Positions 1 to 9,544 of a stretch of 64,000 bases of DNA are shown piece by piece. The DNA is taken from assembly GCA_016866305.1 (NCBI GenBank), contig VGMX01000003.1, forward strand, positions 87,282-151,281. The letters run 5' to 3'. The DNA comes from Chlorobiota bacterium (GTDB taxonomy: Bacteria; Bacteroidota; Chlorobiia; Chlorobiales; Chlorobiaceae). Each line of letters starts with the position of its first letter. The stretch's first letter is position 1. The notes beneath the pieces are model-generated. The model ran no database searches, was not told where the DNA came from, and saw nothing but the letters and a program-made list of their open reading frames with translations. The translations under genes were made by a program, and so were the position numbers.

Positions 1-2750
1 ATCCGGTACGCTTCGACGATGTCACCCACCTTGATATCATCGTAATTCTTCAGGGAAATGCCGCATTCGTAGCCGGCATCGACCTCCTTGACATCATCCT
101 TGAACCGTTTGAGAGCGTCGAGCTGGCCGTCGTATATCTGGACACCTTCGCGCAGGAGACGAACTTTCGAATCGCGGAATATCCTGCCCTCCAGCGCGTA
201 ACACCCTCCAACATTGCCGACCTTCGGCACACGGAAGACCTGCCGCACCTCGAGTGAACCGAGGCTCTCCTCATGCAGCTCAGGCGAGAGCATGCCTTCA
301 AGTGCTTTCTCGACATCCTCGAGCACGTGATAGATTACGCTGTAGAACCGGATATCGAGGTCCTCCTTTTCGGCAAGCTTCTTGGCGTTGACGTTCGGAC
401 GGACCCGGAAGCCGATGATGATGGCGTCGGATGCAGCCGCAAGCAGAACATCGGTTTCGGTAATCTGGCCAACACCCTGGTGAATGATCTGCACCTTCAC
501 CTCCTCGTTGTGAATCTTCATGAGACCGTCGGCCAGCGCCTGTATCGAACCGTCGGTATCGGCCTTGATGATCACGCTCAGCTCTTTCATGAGCCCCTCC
601 TTGATCTGGCGCGCGATACTGTCGAGTTTCACCCTGGTGCTTCTGCGGAACTCATGCTCGCGACGGATCACCTGGCGCTTCTGGGCAAGCTCACGCGCAT
701 CCCTGTCGGAAGGCATGACTGTCAGCGCGTCACCGGACTGGGGAAGGTCCTCGAAACCCAGCACCCTGACAGGCTGCGACGGACCGGCCGCGGCAATGCG
801 CTTCCCCCGTTCGTCCATAAGGGCCCGTACCTTGCCCATCGTATTGCCGGCAACGAATGGATCACCGACCTTCAGGAAACCGCGCTGTACAAGCACCGTC
901 GAAATAACGCCCTTTCCCTTGTCGAGCTCGGATTCCACAATGATGCCCCTGGCGTGCACCTCCCGGGAGAAATTGCCTTTCAGCTCCCTGATTTCAGCCT
1001 CGGTCAGAACCTTTTCCATGAGCTCGGAGATACCGATACCTTTTTTGGCGGAAATCTCCTGGCACTGGTGTTCACCACCCCACTCTTCGACCAGAACACC
1101 GGCTTCGGAAAGCTGGGTCTTGATCTTTTCCGGATTGGCTTCAGGTTTGTCCACCTTGTTGATCGCCACGACAATCGGCACACCGGCCGCCTTGGCATGG
1201 TTGATCGCCTCGATGGTCTGGGGCATGACGCTGTCGTCAGCAGCCACGACAAGAATGACGATATCGGTTACCTGTGCGCCTCGGGCTCTCATGGCGGTAA
1301 ACGCTTCATGGCCGGGTGTGTCGAGGAAGGTGATTTTTCTTTTTCCCTCAACGGTGACTTCATAGGCGCCGATATGCTGGGTTATGCCTCCTGATTCGCC
1401 GGCAACGACGTTGCTGTTGCGGATATAGTCGAGCAGCGAAGTCTTGCCGTGATCGACATGACCCATGATGGTCACGACCGGCGGCCGGATCTCCAGGTCT
1501 TCCGGCTCGTCGGCCTCCTCGAAAACTGCGGTGGCCTCGACCTCGGAGATGAATTCGGCTTCAAAACCGAACTCGAGCGCAATCAGTTCGATGGATTCCT
1601 TGTCGAGACGCTGATTGATGGTGACAAACTTGCCGAGCGTAAAGCACTTCTGAATGATATCCTTGGCGGTAACACCCATCAGATCGGCGAGCTCGTGAGG
1701 AGATGCGAATTCGGTAACCCTGACAATGGCCTGTTGCGATTCACGGAACGCTTCGGCGGCCTCCAGTTCCTTCTCGCGCTCGATCTTGCGCATCTTGCGG
1801 AATTTCTGGCGCGAAGCGGATCCTCCGCTGTCGTCCATGCCGCTGATGGTTGTACGGATGTTCGCCGAAATCACCTTTTCATCGACTTCGGGCTTTTTCT
1901 TTTTCTTGCCCTTTTTCTTTTTGGCTGCATCATCGGCTGCCGTCGTCGTTCCGGCTTCGCCGGCCGGTTTGATCAGTTTCTTTTTGGCCGCAAGCTTCTC
2001 CTCGGCAGAACCCTCATCGTGAACGGACATTTCGAACTCATCCTTGAGCGCGTCGGCCTGTTCCCTGAAGTTCTTCTTGCGGGTCTTCTTTTTTCTGTCG
2101 CCCTCGCCGCGGTCAAAACCGGACTGCATGTCAAGGGTGCCGATAACCGTCAGACCCCCGATGTTCTTCGGAGTTTCAAATGAGACCAGCTGTTCGTTTA
2201 CCGGAAGCTCCTCCTTCAGGGGAAGGTCCTGCTCCACAGACGGAACCGCATGCTCTCCGCCAATCGGGACTTCCGGCGGTTCCGACGGATGAGTCATCCC
2301 TGCCTGCACCGGCTCACCGGACGGAGCACCACCTGCCGCCGGCATCTCCTGCGCCTCTTCTTCCCGCGCCGTTGCTGCGGAAGCTGGCTTCAGGGGTGAA
2401 ACAACGGCTTCCTTGCGGACCTCATGAACCCCGGGAGCAACGGAGGAACCGCTGCTGAGCGTTTCCTTGAGCTGGCGCTCCTTTTCATAGGTTTTCCGGG
2501 ACTGCTCTTCAAGCCTGGTCAGCCTGCGCTGTTTCTCCTGCCGGATTTTCATGGTCTCGTCAACCATTTTCTTTTCATCGCTGAAATGACCGAAAATCAT
2601 TTCGCGCATGCCCTGATCAACCATGGAGGATGTAGAGGCCACCTTGGCCCCTTCCTGTTTGACAAAATGCAGGACTTCCTGCGGACTGACCTGAAGCTCC
2701 CTTGCTATGTCGCTGATACGGTATCTCTTTTCCATCTCCTCAATGGCCAT
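1..2750 (-). CDS. infB: Translation initiation factor IF-2 (3' end cut by window edge)
   Basis: GTPase that delivers fMet-tRNA to the 30S subunit. Reading the minus strand gives about 916 residues in one frame, ending at the window edge in the ECGISLKNYDDIKVGD region that lies near the IF-2 C-terminus, so only a short tail is missing. Visible parts: an N-terminal IF2_N-type helical segment (YRISDIARELQVSPQEVL), a long charged linker with a lysine-rich stretch near residue 280, a second IF2_N-like segment, then the G domain with GHVDHGKT (about residue 429), DTPGHEAF and NKVD, followed by the beta-barrel domains. The ATG at 2750 follows an AGGAGG about six bases upstream. It is the last gene of rimP-nusA-infB and lies 65 bases after nusA. 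Confidence 0.97.
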   Translation of the reverse strand, partial: MAIEEMEKRYRISDIARELQVSPQEVLHFVKQEGAKVASTSSMVDQGMREMIFGHFSDEKKMVDETMKIRQEKQRRLTRLEEQSRKTYEKERQLKETLSSGSSVAPGVHEVRKEAVVSPLKPASAATAREEEAQEMPAAGGAPSGEPVQAGMTHPSEPPEVPIGGEHAVPSVEQDLPLKEELPVNEQLVSFETPKNIGGLTVIGTLDMQSGFDRGEGDRKKKTRKKNFREQADALKDEFEMSVHDEGSAEEKLAAKKKLIKPAGEAGTTTAADDAAKKKKGKKKKKPEVDEKVISANIRTTISGMDDSGGSASRQKFRKMRKIEREKELEAAEAFRESQQAIVRVTEFASPHELADLMGVTAKDIIQKCFTLGKFVTINQRLDKESIELIALEFGFEAEFISEVEATAVFEEADEPEDLEIRPPVVTIMGHVDHGKTSLLDYIRNSNVVAGESGGITQHIGAYEVTVEGKRKITFLDTPGHEAFTAMRARGAQVTDIVILVVAADDSVMPQTIEAINHAKAAGVPIVVAINKVDKPEANPEKIKTQLSEAGVLVEEWGGEHQCQEISAKKGIGISELMEKVLTEAEIRELKGNFSREVHARGIIVESELDKGKGVISTVLVQRGFLKVGDPFVAGNTMGKVRALMDERGKRIAAAGPSQPVRVLGFEDLPQSGDALTVMPSDRDARELAQKRQVIRREHEFRRSTRVKLDSIARQIKEGLMKELSVIIKADTDGSIQALADGLMKIHNEEVKVQIIHQGVGQITETDVLLAAASDAIIIGFRVRPNVNAKKLAEKEDLDIRFYSVIYHVLEDVEKALEGMLSPELHEESLGSLEVRQVFRVPKVGNVGGCYALEGRIFRDSKVRLLREGVQIYDGQLDALKRFKDDVKEVDAGYECGISLKNYDDIKVGDIVEAYR

Positions 2751-2815
2751 TACATCCTCCTGTGCATTTTATAAACTCTTTATCCTTTTCTGTTTTCTCC
2801 GAGGGAATGCTCCGT

Positions 2816-4363
2816 TCATGCGTCGTTATCCGCACTATCGGACTCCTGCTCAACTCCCTCATCAAACAGGTCACGGAGATCGGCGTCGGTAAACTGCTCC
2901 CTCACCGTCCGGTAAATATTGTCGGCGATCTTTCCCCAGTACCGTTTTTCATCATCCGTAACCTTCCGCTCCCTGGGCTTCTGCGGTGCCTTGCGGCCCT
3001 GGCTCTTGCCGAAAACAAGGATCTCCTCGGGCTTTACCGGCCCGACAAGTGCCTGCTCGATCTCGTCAACTCCGGCTTTCAGCACCTTCTTGGCGGTATC
3101 GAGGCCGGCATCGAGAAGCTGGTAAATCATGTCGTCGCCGAACTCCTCGCGGAACTCGATAATATCGATATCGGTGGGATCTTCCATCGATTTGTCGATA
3201 ACGTCACGATACACGTCGATCTCGTAGCCGGTCAGCTTTTCGGCCAGATGAATATTGTTCCCGTTCTTGCCGATCGCATACTTGATCTGGTCGGGCTTGA
3301 GCATGACTCTCGCCTTGCGGGTCTTCATGTCGGCATGTACCGTGAGCGGATCGATCTTGGCCGGCTGCAGCGCCCTGGCGATGTAGATCTGCGGTTCGTC
3401 CGTATAGTAAATAACGTCGATATTCTCGTTGTTGAGCTCCTTGACGATGCTCTGGATGCGCTTGCCGCGATACCCCACACTTGCACCGACAGGATCGATG
3501 CGGGCGCTGGTCGACTCAACGGAAACCTTCGCCCTTTCGCCGGGTACACGGGCAATTCCTTTGATGACGATGAGACCGTCGAGGATTTCGGGAACCTCAT
3601 GTTCAAACAGCTTGTAGAGAAAACGGTCGTCAACCCTTGAAACAATCACCTTCATGCCGCCGTCGGGCTTTTCCCTCTCGACCACGCTCCCGTCGTCCAG
3701 ACGCACCTTGACCTTTTCCCGCTCGATACGCTTGACATAGAGCTTCATCCGGGGTGTTCTGCGGGGATTGTCCTTTTTCATCATCTCCGATTTCGGCAGC
3801 ACCAGTTCCACCCGATGATCCTTTGAGGTGTTGTAGGTGAAGATCACCTCGTTCGAACGGATCTGGTATACCTCTCCGGCAACAACCTCGCCGACCTTTT
3901 CAAGACACTCCTCGTACACAACCATCCGCTCGAGATCGCGCACCTTTTTCTGCACCGACTGCTTGATAATCTGTATCGACTTTCTGCTCAGAAAATCTTC
4001 GAGGCGGATAGGCCCTTCTTCGTAAGAGTCCCCAAGCTCAAGAGAATCATCGATTTTTCTGACTTCGTCCAGACTGATTTCAATCGCAGGAATATCGACC
4101 TCGCTGACGATCTTCCTGAGCAGATAAACCTCGAAATCGCCCCGCTCCGGATTGATGAAGATATTGGCCTCAACTTCCGGATCGTAATCCTTGCGAAGCT
4201 GCTTCTGGATGATATCCTTGAGAAGGTCCGCTATATCCATCTTTACAGCCGCACTCTCGGTTTTCTTGTCAAGAAAAATCTTCGACTGCTCGATTTCGCC
4301 GAACGCACCGGCAATCTGCGCCCTCCGGTCCGGACCTTCCGCTTTTATCTGCTTTCTCGCCAT
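2816..4363 (-). CDS. nusA: Transcription termination/antitermination factor NusA
   Basis: RNA polymerase-associated factor acting in pausing, termination and antitermination. The 515-residue product has the NusA order: an N-terminal polymerase-binding domain (residues 1-140, with IEQSKIFLDKKTES and NIFINPERGDFEVYLLRKIV), an S1 domain (about 140-210), then KH domains around DRFLYKLFEHEVPEI and VGASVGYRGKRIQSIVKEL, where GYRGKRIQ is the RNA-binding GxxG loop, plus a second KH with AIGKNGNNIHLAEKL. The C-terminus is acidic. It sits between rimP and infB, the standard bacterial order, on the same strand and presumably in one transcript. Confidence 0.97.
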   Translation of the reverse strand: MARKQIKAEGPDRRAQIAGAFGEIEQSKIFLDKKTESAAVKMDIADLLKDIIQKQLRKDYDPEVEANIFINPERGDFEVYLLRKIVSEVDIPAIEISLDEVRKIDDSLELGDSYEEGPIRLEDFLSRKSIQIIKQSVQKKVRDLERMVVYEECLEKVGEVVAGEVYQIRSNEVIFTYNTSKDHRVELVLPKSEMMKKDNPRRTPRMKLYVKRIEREKVKVRLDDGSVVEREKPDGGMKVIVSRVDDRFLYKLFEHEVPEILDGLIVIKGIARVPGERAKVSVESTSARIDPVGASVGYRGKRIQSIVKELNNENIDVIYYTDEPQIYIARALQPAKIDPLTVHADMKTRKARVMLKPDQIKYAIGKNGNNIHLAEKLTGYEIDVYRDVIDKSMEDPTDIDIIEFREEFGDDMIYQLLDAGLDTAKKVLKAGVDEIEQALVGPVKPEEILVFGKSQGRKAPQKPRERKVTDDEKRYWGKIADNIYRTVREQFTDADLRDLFDEGVEQESDSADNDA

Positions 4364-4420
4364 CTCTTTGCTGATTGTGCTTTTTATAAAAGAAAAACTC
4401 TCTGGATACCCCCGTCTTTT

Positions 4421-4954
4421 TCACCACTCCACTTCCGGAACTGCCCTGATGATCCGCTCAAGGACAATCACGACCGGTTCTTTCACCGCGCCGGCGTGTT
4501 TTTTCCCGGGTTGAACGGGAGCAAGCTCAAGGGCCGCAGGCGCATCGCCTGACTTCACCACCCTCAGAAGACGTCCCGTCATGGCAACCTCTTCCCCCTG
4601 TTCACCGGCAAACACGACCCGCAGCAGCCTGCCGGTGTGCCGGAGATACTGCCTCGGCATGATAATCGGTTCACCAAGACCCGGCGATGAAACAACAAGA
4701 TCGAAATCCTCGCCCGACAGTACGGGCGGCTCACTGTCATTTTCGATCTGCTCCCTTATCCTGCGACCAAGAAACGAGCACTGATCAATCCGGATACCGG
4801 CGTCACTGTCGAGCAGCACCTCGATTTTCCGGTGCCTTGCCGCTCCCTTGACCTGTACCCGGATCAAATAGACCCCCTCTGCTTTCGTACCTGCGGACAA
4901 CTCCAGCACCTGAAGCACGCAACGTCTGATTTTTTCTTCCATCGTCACCGGCAT
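4421..4954 (-). CDS. rimP: Ribosome maturation factor RimP
   Basis: Assembly factor for the 30S subunit (former DUF150/YhbC). The 177-residue product has the two-domain RimP pattern: VLLDSDAGIRIDQCSFLGRRI (domain 1) and FDLVVSSPGLGEPI, the family signature around residues 80-95. Frame remains open 35 codons upstream, but that stretch contains a strong terminator-like hairpin (4974-4997), so I take the ATG at 4954; an ATG at 4942 is also possible. The Shine-Dalgarno is weak for either. It heads rimP-nusA-infB; a Bacteroidetes-like promoter lies at 5036-5067 and the hairpin lies in the leader, suggesting attenuation. Confidence 0.93.
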   Translation of the reverse strand: MPVTMEEKIRRCVLQVLELSAGTKAEGVYLIRVQVKGAARHRKIEVLLDSDAGIRIDQCSFLGRRIREQIENDSEPPVLSGEDFDLVVSSPGLGEPIIMPRQYLRHTGRLLRVVFAGEQGEEVAMTGRLLRVVKSGDAPAALELAPVQPGKKHAGAVKEPVVIVLERIIRAVPEVEW

Positions 4955-4973
4955 ATCCGTTTTTTCGGAAAAC

Positions 4974-4997
4974 AAAAAAGTGGGGAAAGCCCCACTT
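4974..4997 (-). terminator. Intrinsic terminator or attenuator in rimP leader
   Basis: On the minus strand AAGTGGGG-CTTT-CCCCACTT is a perfect 8-bp stem with a 4-base loop, followed by a run of six T (two of them shared with the stem). It lies between the 67-residue membrane protein gene and the rimP start, only about 20 bases before the rimP ATG. There is no room for a promoter between the hairpin and rimP, so it either separates the upstream gene with some read-through or acts as an attenuator in the rimP-nusA-infB leader. Confidence 0.75.
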
Positions 4998-5035
4998 GTA
5001 ACTTCGGTCAACTTAGACTTCTCGATCCCTGCCTG

Positions 5036-5067
5036 CAAATGTACAAAAAAAGGGGGCAATAGTCAAA
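5036..5067 (-). promoter_or_regulatory. Candidate rimP-nusA-infB promoter (Bacteroidetes type)
   Basis: Minus strand: TTTG at 5067-5064, a 20-base spacer ending in a seven-T tract, then TACATTTG at 5043-5036. This fits the published Bacteroidetes sigma-A consensus (TTTG, 17-23 bases, TAnnTTTG). Predicted start about 5029, giving a leader of roughly 75 nt that contains the 4974-4997 hairpin. Seen by eye only. Confidence 0.55.
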
Positions 5068-5266
5068 TAACCCGGTCGTTATCCTTAAGCTGCGTCTCAA
5101 TCACTTCATAATCCGCTTCCTCTGCAGGAGGCCGGGAAGCGTACTGCTCGGAATCGGCTCCCTGAGGCCCTTTGCGGTAACGGATAAACACCCCGTTGCC
5201 GAGCGCTTTGAGCACAAGGCGCAAGGCGAGATACAGAAGCAGCAGAAGCAGAATGAATTTCAGCAT
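5063..5266 (-). CDS. Small hypothetical membrane protein
   Basis: A 67-residue product with one N-terminal hydrophobic helix (residues 2-20, leucine-rich) followed by a short basic stretch (IRYRKGPQG) and an acidic, charged tail ending in ADYEVIETQLKDND. The layout recalls small single-pass proteins seen in Bacteroidetes/Chlorobi (DUF4834-like), but I cannot assign a family firmly. It lies upstream of the rimP operon on the same strand, with a terminator-like hairpin after it. Function unknown. Confidence 0.6.
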   Translation of the reverse strand: MLKFILLLLLLYLALRLVLKALGNGVFIRYRKGPQGADSEQYASRPPAEEADYEVIETQLKDNDRVI

Positions 5267-5351
5267 GGCCTGGATTCGTCATCTTGAGAATCTCCGGTAC
5301 CGGAAGGTGCTGCAGGCGCAGGCAGAAACACCGGTACCGGACAAAGGAATA

Positions 5352-5606
5352 TTACCGAACCGGTTCCGCAAGGAGAGCCGCAAGACGGTCCTCCAGGATA
5401 CGATACCGGAAAACCTCGACACCGTCAACCAGAACAACTGGAATGTGATCACCGTATCGCTCGAGCAGATCCGCACGGGAGGTGATGTCGATTTTCTCAA
5501 GCACAAATGGCTCGACAGCCTGAACCTTGTGCAAAACCGCCATTGCCTGGTCGCAGAGGCAGCACTCTTTTTTCCCGTACAGGGTGACCGTATGAAGCGT
5601 GTTCAT
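5352..5606 (-). CDS. Glutaredoxin-family (DUF836-like) thioredoxin-fold protein
   Basis: Short 84-residue protein with a thioredoxin-like fold pattern: beta strand [15 protein letters not shown] with the CxxC motif ECCLC, a middle region [28 protein letters not shown] containing the conserved cis-proline loop (HIPVV), and a C-terminal helix. This matches the DUF836/GlrX-like group of small redox proteins. I chose the ATG at 5606 because it overlaps the hisS stop as ATGA; a TTG two codons upstream is the alternative. It is translationally coupled to hisS. Substrate unknown. Confidence 0.85.
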   Translation of the reverse strand: MNTLHTVTLYGKKECCLCDQAMAVLHKVQAVEPFVLEKIDITSRADLLERYGDHIPVVLVDGVEVFRYRILEDRLAALLAEPVR

Positions 5607-6895
5607 CCGCAATGGGGGTTTACTGAAGCGGACTGTCGCAGCACGTCAACCACGCCGTCAAGCGTATGCGTCTCCTGGGTGGACGCCACGAGATTCTTCA
5701 GGGGATACTGCCCGGTTGCAAGCTCCTCCCCTCCGACAAAAAGAGCCCAGGAGGCATGCATCCTGTTGGCTTCGCGCAACTGCGCCTTCATGCTCCTTCC
5801 CGCAAGATCAATCACCGTGCTGATGCCTGAGCGGCGGAGCAGATTGACAATCCCGAAAGCCCGGTCGAAATATTCCTGCTGCGGCACAATGACAGCGACA
5901 GCCGGACCCGGAGCCTCCTGCTGTGAAAAAAGACCCTGCTTCTGCATGGCGATCAGGAGCCGCTCCATTCCGACAGCAAAACCAGCGGCAGGAATCTCCG
6001 AAGCATTGCCGAGTTCCAGCGCAAGCGAGTCATACCGCCCTCCCCCGCCAAGCGCGTCCTGGGCTCCAAGCGCGGAGCTTGTCACTTCGAATGCCGTATA
6101 GCTGTAGTAGTCGAGACCTCGCACAAGCAGATGGTCGATCTGGAAGTCGATCCCCCTGTCGGAAAGATAGGCAAGCACCTTCTCAAAATCATCGAGCGCC
6201 TCACCTCCCAGGTAGTCATGCAATTTCGGTGCTCCGGCAACAATATCCTGCATGTCCGGATTTTTCGAATCGAGTATTCTCAGGGGATTCTTCTCGAACC
6301 GCTCCTTTGAGGCATCATCAAGTTGCCGGTAATACGGGGCGAGATAGGCCCTGAGCGCCTCACGGTATCGCTGGCGATCGGTCTTATTGCCGAGCGTATT
6401 GATCCTGAGCCTGAGTCCGCTGAGACCGAGAGATTCGAAGACATGCATCATGAATATGATCACCTCGGCAACAGCAGCCGGCGAAGCGGCACCGAGCAAT
6501 TCAGCTCCGAACTGGGAAAACTGGCGCTGCCGTCCGGCCTGGGGGCGCTCCTTGCGGAACAGTTCGCTGATGTAGTACAGTTTCTGCACCGGCGAGGAGG
6601 CCAGAAGATTCTTCTGCAGAGCCGCCCGCATGACCCCCGCGGTCATTTCGGGACGAAGCGTTATCGAACGCCCTCCCGGCTCCGGCTGAAAGGAAAACAT
6701 CTCCTTGCCGACGATATCGGTTGAAGCTCCGATACTGCGCTGAAAAAGTTCGGTATACTCGAAAACCGGTGTACGGATCTCGCTGAAACCGTATATCGAG
6801 GCAAGCCCGCCGATAACCGCCTCGACACGCTTCCACTGAATCATCTCATCGGGGAAAATATCCCTCGCACCCTTGACTATCTGATAATGCGGCAT
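5603..6895 (-). CDS. hisS: Histidine--tRNA ligase
   Basis: Class II aminoacyl-tRNA synthetase that charges tRNA-His. The 430-residue length is typical. Motif 1 region near [17 protein letters not shown], motif 2 around [26 protein letters not shown], the histidine-binding [15 protein letters not shown] and GGGGRYDSL, and an anticodon-binding C-terminal domain ([20 protein letters not shown]). It begins with ATG-CCG-CAT ([17 protein letters not shown]), the standard N-terminus. The downstream glutaredoxin-like gene overlaps its stop by four bases. Confidence 0.97.
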   Translation of the reverse strand: MPHYQIVKGARDIFPDEMIQWKRVEAVIGGLASIYGFSEIRTPVFEYTELFQRSIGASTDIVGKEMFSFQPEPGGRSITLRPEMTAGVMRAALQKNLLASSPVQKLYYISELFRKERPQAGRQRQFSQFGAELLGAASPAAVAEVIIFMMHVFESLGLSGLRLRINTLGNKTDRQRYREALRAYLAPYYRQLDDASKERFEKNPLRILDSKNPDMQDIVAGAPKLHDYLGGEALDDFEKVLAYLSDRGIDFQIDHLLVRGLDYYSYTAFEVTSSALGAQDALGGGGRYDSLALELGNASEIPAAGFAVGMERLLIAMQKQGLFSQQEAPGPAVAVIVPQQEYFDRAFGIVNLLRRSGISTVIDLAGRSMKAQLREANRMHASWALFVGGEELATGQYPLKNLVASTQETHTLDGVVDVLRQSASVNPHCG

Positions 6896-7054
6896 ACGAT
6901 TCTATAACGTGCCTGTTCTGTTAAACCTCATGCAATTCACTATGCAATCTTTCTTCCCCCTGCTTCCTCCCTGCTGATTTCCACTCGTGAACAACAGGGA
7001 TCGCAAGGACTTCAGGAACCATAACCACACCGGAGAGCTCCCCCGACTCCTGTC

Positions 7055-7525
7055 TCAGATCTGGGGAAAATCCTTCTCCTCCTCCCGGAAAAGACCAAGC
7101 ACTTCTGCCGGCGATCTGGAGGCAATGAGCCGCTCACGGAAATCGGCACGTCCCGCCAGCCTCGTAATGCGCCCGAGCAGCTTCAGATGCTCTGCAAGCA
7201 TGGCTTCCGGCGTAGCCAGCAGAAAGATAATCCTGACCGGCTCGTTGTCAATCGAATCGAAGTTCAGATCGTGCTTCAGTGTGGCAAGAGCAAGTACCGG
7301 TTGATCAACAGCTGCGGTTTTCGCATGGGGAAGGGCGATGTTCTTGCCGATACCGGTTGACATCTCCTGCTCGCGACGGAGCACATCCTCCCGCAGTCTG
7401 GCGGCATCGGTAATGCCTGCATGGCCGGAAACAATCGAGAGCATTGTATCGATGACCTGGCTTTTGGTTTCCAGATCGAGACCGAGGGCAATACAGCCTG
7501 CAGAAAGAAGACTTTCGATTTTCAT
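7055..7525 (-). CDS. ptsN: PTS EIIA (PtsN-like) regulatory domain protein
   Basis: A 156-residue single-domain EIIA of the fructose/nitrogen (type 2) class. The phospho-acceptor histidine is in NIALPHAKT (about residue 66), preceded by REQEMSTGIGKNIA, which is the standard sequence around this site. No membrane segment. The ATG at 7525 has AAGG ten bases upstream; the GTG at 7531 would leave too short a spacing. Such stand-alone EIIA proteins usually act as regulators rather than in sugar uptake. A ptsI gene lies at 49091-50893 in the same window, giving a plausible phosphate source; HPr is not in view. Confidence 0.88.
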   Translation of the reverse strand: MKIESLLSAGCIALGLDLETKSQVIDTMLSIVSGHAGITDAARLREDVLRREQEMSTGIGKNIALPHAKTAAVDQPVLALATLKHDLNFDSIDNEPVRIIFLLATPEAMLAEHLKLLGRITRLAGRADFRERLIASRSPAEVLGLFREEEKDFPQI

Positions 7526-7626
7526 TATCACAAGACCTTGCGGTTAAATATCCCTAACAGGGGAAAGCCGGCTTTTTTGTGGAAAAAGAGAAGCGGTAAT
7601 ATAAAAAAAATTGATCCCGCACCAGA

Positions 7627-8448
7627 TCACAGCCGGGAGGATAAAAAGTATACAATCGGAGAGACAAACATTATGGTATCGAAACGGTCAAGCACACCGC
7701 CATGACCGGGAATAAGAGCGGAAGAATCTTTCACCCCGGCATCCCGCTTGAACATCGATTCGATAAGATCACCCGCAGGGCTGACTGCTCCGACAAGCAT
7801 TCCGGTCAGCAAAACCGGCGGAAGCATCAGACCGGGCAGTTGATAGAAACAAAACAGACAGGCAGCAATGCTTCCGGCAAATCCCGAAAGATACCCCTCC
7901 CACGTTTTATGGGGACTGAGCCTTTCGAACAGCTTGCGCCTGATCAGCCTGCCGCCGAAAAGGCTGCCGCCGAAATAGGCCGAAATATCGGTTGCCCAGA
8001 CGCAGATGAACATCAGCAGCACCAGTGACGCCCCTTCGCCGTTATGGCCATGCCGGCGAAGCATGAGAAGCGCGCCGAAACAGAGATTCACATACAGGAT
8101 GGCCGTCAGGATGGAACCCAGATTGAGCAGGGGGGAACCCTCCTTTCGAAAAAGCTCGGTCACGAAGAGCAGCAGCACAACGCCAAGCAGCAACTCCCAG
8201 GTATCGACTGCGGAAACATAAAAGTTCAACTGGATCAGCGCACTCAGAAAAAGCACAAGCCAGAGAGGTGGCGGAACAGCCTTGTGGAGGGCTAACCGGT
8301 AAAACTCGTAGGTTGCCGCAAGTGCCAGCAGCAGCACCAGCAGAAAAAAAGGCAGCCCTCCGAGCTGGATCACCCAGACCAGAACCGGTATGCCCGCGAT
8401 AGCTACAAGAACCCGCTGCAGCAGATTGGCGCTCAGAAGCTTACCCAT
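7627..8448 (-). CDS. cdsA: Phosphatidate cytidylyltransferase
   Basis: Makes CDP-diacylglycerol from phosphatidic acid and CTP in the inner membrane, the branch point of phospholipid synthesis. The 273-residue product is almost wholly hydrophobic, with about eight membrane segments, and ends with the CdsA signature: GDLIESMFKRDAGVKDSS followed by IPGHGGVLDRFD (about residues 225-260). The ATG at 8448 begins MGKLLSANLLQRV; the frame is open upstream but that part overlaps the next gene. It lies 37 bases after the CPBP gene. Confidence 0.95.
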   Translation of the reverse strand: MGKLLSANLLQRVLVAIAGIPVLVWVIQLGGLPFFLLVLLLALAATYEFYRLALHKAVPPPLWLVLFLSALIQLNFYVSAVDTWELLLGVVLLLFVTELFRKEGSPLLNLGSILTAILYVNLCFGALLMLRRHGHNGEGASLVLLMFICVWATDISAYFGGSLFGGRLIRRKLFERLSPHKTWEGYLSGFAGSIAACLFCFYQLPGLMLPPVLLTGMLVGAVSPAGDLIESMFKRDAGVKDSSALIPGHGGVLDRFDTIMFVSPIVYFLSSRL

Positions 8449-8485
8449 AAACAAACGGTTGTATCCAGACAATATCGAAATCGTT

Positions 8486-9388
8486 TCAGGGGCAGACACT
8501 CCTGAAACGGCGCATGAACGAAACAAAAAGCAGCAGGCAGCAGGCAACGACAATCCACCACCAGAATGAAAAAATCAGCCTGTCTTCCGGCAATGCGGCC
8601 TCGGAACCGCCGGCATGAAGCACCGCAAGCGCCACAAGATTGTTGAGCAGATGCACGAAAAACGGGACGGCAAAGCTGCCGCTTTTCATGAAAATATAGC
8701 CAATATACCATCCAAGAAGCGCAAGAGGAACCAGATTGGCCGCACTCAGGTGAAAAACTGCAAAAACAAATCCTGTAAAGAGCACCGAACCTTGAGGAGA
8801 AAGCGCCTTGTACCAGTTCTGCTGCAGATAACCCCGGAACAGCAGTTCCTCGCACAAAGCCGGCGTCAGGGCAAGCACAGCGAAGACCACAGCGGCTTCC
8901 CCAGGTGAATGCACTCCTGCAAGCCGGCCAATCATGGCATCGAGCAGCCGCTGGCTCTCGAGCACGGCTCTCCCTGCAGACCCGAGAGACGGCCACAACA
9001 AGAAATTTTGCAATTCGATAACGGAATGGATCACCGGCTGCAGCAGAACCATACCCGACACGGCAAACGCCACCTGTCGCCATGAAACCGTCCGGCTGAA
9101 ACCAAGGAATTGCAGCGATTTCCACGATACCGGCACACGTTCCCGCACGTGCATTGCTGCAAGCAGCAGCACCGGCAGCCCCAGAACGAGTATTTGAGCG
9201 CCAACCTGGGCAAGGCGCATTGCGGCAACAACCTGAGAGCCGCCCCGCATGGGATCGTCAACGACAGCCATTCCGCCGGGAATAATCATCAGCAGAATGC
9301 CGCCGGCAACAGAGTATAACGCCATGATGGCACACAGCACAACGGTGCTGAAAAGGAATGAAGGCCTGGTATCCTGCTGAAGCATCAT
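8486..9388 (-). CDS. CPBP-family intramembrane metalloprotease
   Basis: Multi-pass membrane protein of about 300 residues in the CPBP (CAAX protease/bacteriocin-processing, Abi) family. The three conserved motifs are present near the C-terminal half: EELLFRGYLQQ (glutamate pair and arginine), GFVFAVFHLS (FxxxH), and HLLNN (HxxxN), which form the intramembrane metal site. I chose MMLQQDT at 9388; the open frame runs further upstream into a region with no coding character and divergent from the next gene. Substrate not predictable. Confidence 0.85.
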   Translation of the reverse strand: MMLQQDTRPSFLFSTVVLCAIMALYSVAGGILLMIIPGGMAVVDDPMRGGSQVVAAMRLAQVGAQILVLGLPVLLLAAMHVRERVPVSWKSLQFLGFSRTVSWRQVAFAVSGMVLLQPVIHSVIELQNFLLWPSLGSAGRAVLESQRLLDAMIGRLAGVHSPGEAAVVFAVLALTPALCEELLFRGYLQQNWYKALSPQGSVLFTGFVFAVFHLSAANLVPLALLGWYIGYIFMKSGSFAVPFFVHLLNNLVALAVLHAGGSEAALPEDRLIFSFWWWIVVACCLLLFVSFMRRFRSVCP

Positions 9389-9544
9389 GCAAATGACCGG
9401 AGGATAATTAAAAAAATCGTCTGATATTGCTGAAAGTCCGGCACACCGAACCGATGCTGAGTATACGAAATAGCTGCCGCAAACCACCCGGAAAATGCTC
9501 AGGGGATGTCCGGCTGCCTGCATAAAAACCAATATGGTCTCTCC

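Noticed and set aside
273..1394. Long plus-strand open frame over infB
   Set aside because: Antisense shadow of the infB coding frame; the minus strand gives IF-2 motifs throughout.
2762..3640. Long plus-strand open frame over nusA
   Set aside because: Lies opposite nusA, whose minus-strand product has full KH and S1 motifs; composition is that of an antisense shadow.
4978..4997. Terminator on the plus strand at the rimP leader hairpin
   Set aside because: The T-run follows the stem only on the minus strand.
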